Positions 63,930 to 64,000 of a stretch of DNA of 64,000 nucleotides are shown piece by piece (position 1 is the stretch's first letter; each line of letters opens with the position of its first letter). Source of the DNA: Bacillota bacterium (lineage in GTDB: Bacteria; Bacillota; Clostridia; Acetivibrionales; DTU013); the NCBI GenBank assembly GCA_023426125.1, contig JAFABI010000041.1:182711-246710 (forward strand), written 5' to 3'. The notes below the pieces were generated by a model. That model saw only the letters and a list, made by a program, of their open reading frames with translations. It was not told where the DNA came from and did not search any database. Position numbers and translations under genes: made by a program.

Positions 63930-64000
63930 GGGTGTCAAGGGGTGTCAACAACCCCGCCCTTGACACCCCCGGATACGCAATGCGTGCCCCTACAGTCGAT

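Noticed and set aside
63580..64000. CRISPR array at the window end
   Set aside because: The repeats are palindromes of different families at irregular spacing, with no uniform repeat-spacer pattern and no cas genes.

Overview
The window looks like a chromosomal piece of a Gram-positive, spore-forming, polysaccharide-degrading anaerobe of the Clostridia, perhaps near Clostridium cluster III (Ruminiclostridium/Acetivibrio). That placement is inference. It rests on S-layer homology (SLH) proteins with X2 modules, YesM/YesN two-component pairs beside sugar ABC importers, lipoprotein solute-binding proteins, a Spo0E-type peptide, a CsaB-type pyruvyltransferase and sigma-A promoters with strong ribosome binding sites. 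No tRNA, rRNA or CRISPR array was seen. Base composition is patchy: 3.5-14.5 kb is GC-richer, 21-28 kb is clearly AT-richer, and composition shifts inside one gene near 18.17 kb. This suggests assembly from pieces of different origin.

Layout. 0-2.7 kb: end of a secreted beta-sandwich protein, a decayed SLH fragment, a small inverted-repeat element with 6-bp target duplication, then a ROK sugar kinase and a SIS-domain isomerase. 3.5-14.5 kb: glycan-uptake locus 1 (binding protein, two permeases, YesM kinase, YesN regulator, second binding protein, large secreted glycosidase-like protein). 14.5-21 kb: shuffled binding-protein fragments and a 6.2-kb SLH glycosidase-like pseudogene broken by three stops and two frameshifts. 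21.4-28 kb: AT-rich uptake locus 2. 27.9-30.3 kb: group II intron with a frameshifted reverse transcriptase. 30.5-36.6 kb: FAD oxidoreductase, then a LanFEG-like self-protection ABC exporter with a divergent two-component system. 37-40 kb: IS91-like relic, RHH/PIN toxin-antitoxin pair with a perfect operator palindrome, NYN-LOTUS protein, esterase. 40-46.4 kb: PfkB kinase, mannitol-1-phosphate dehydrogenase, AraC regulator and GH38 alpha-mannosidase. 46.4-47.4 kb: repeats, Spo0E-like peptide, alkyltransferase.

47.5-55.5 kb, minus strand, is the most interesting region. A promoter, a cobalamin riboswitch and an intrinsic terminator precede two secreted proteins. The first is small and acidic. 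The second is a 2033-residue SLH surface protein carrying a DUF4430 (transcobalamin C-terminal-like) domain. I read this as a candidate B12-controlled cell-surface corrinoid capture system, analogous in logic to intrinsic factor or BtuG.

56-63.6 kb: cell-wall polysaccharide genes, including a GT4-CsaB fusion, a Wzx-type flippase, an FrhB-like ferredoxin protein, a second pyruvyltransferase-family protein and a GT2 enzyme. CsaB makes the pyruvylated wall polymer that SLH domains bind, so this locus is functionally tied to the SLH proteins. The window ends in dense palindromic repeats.
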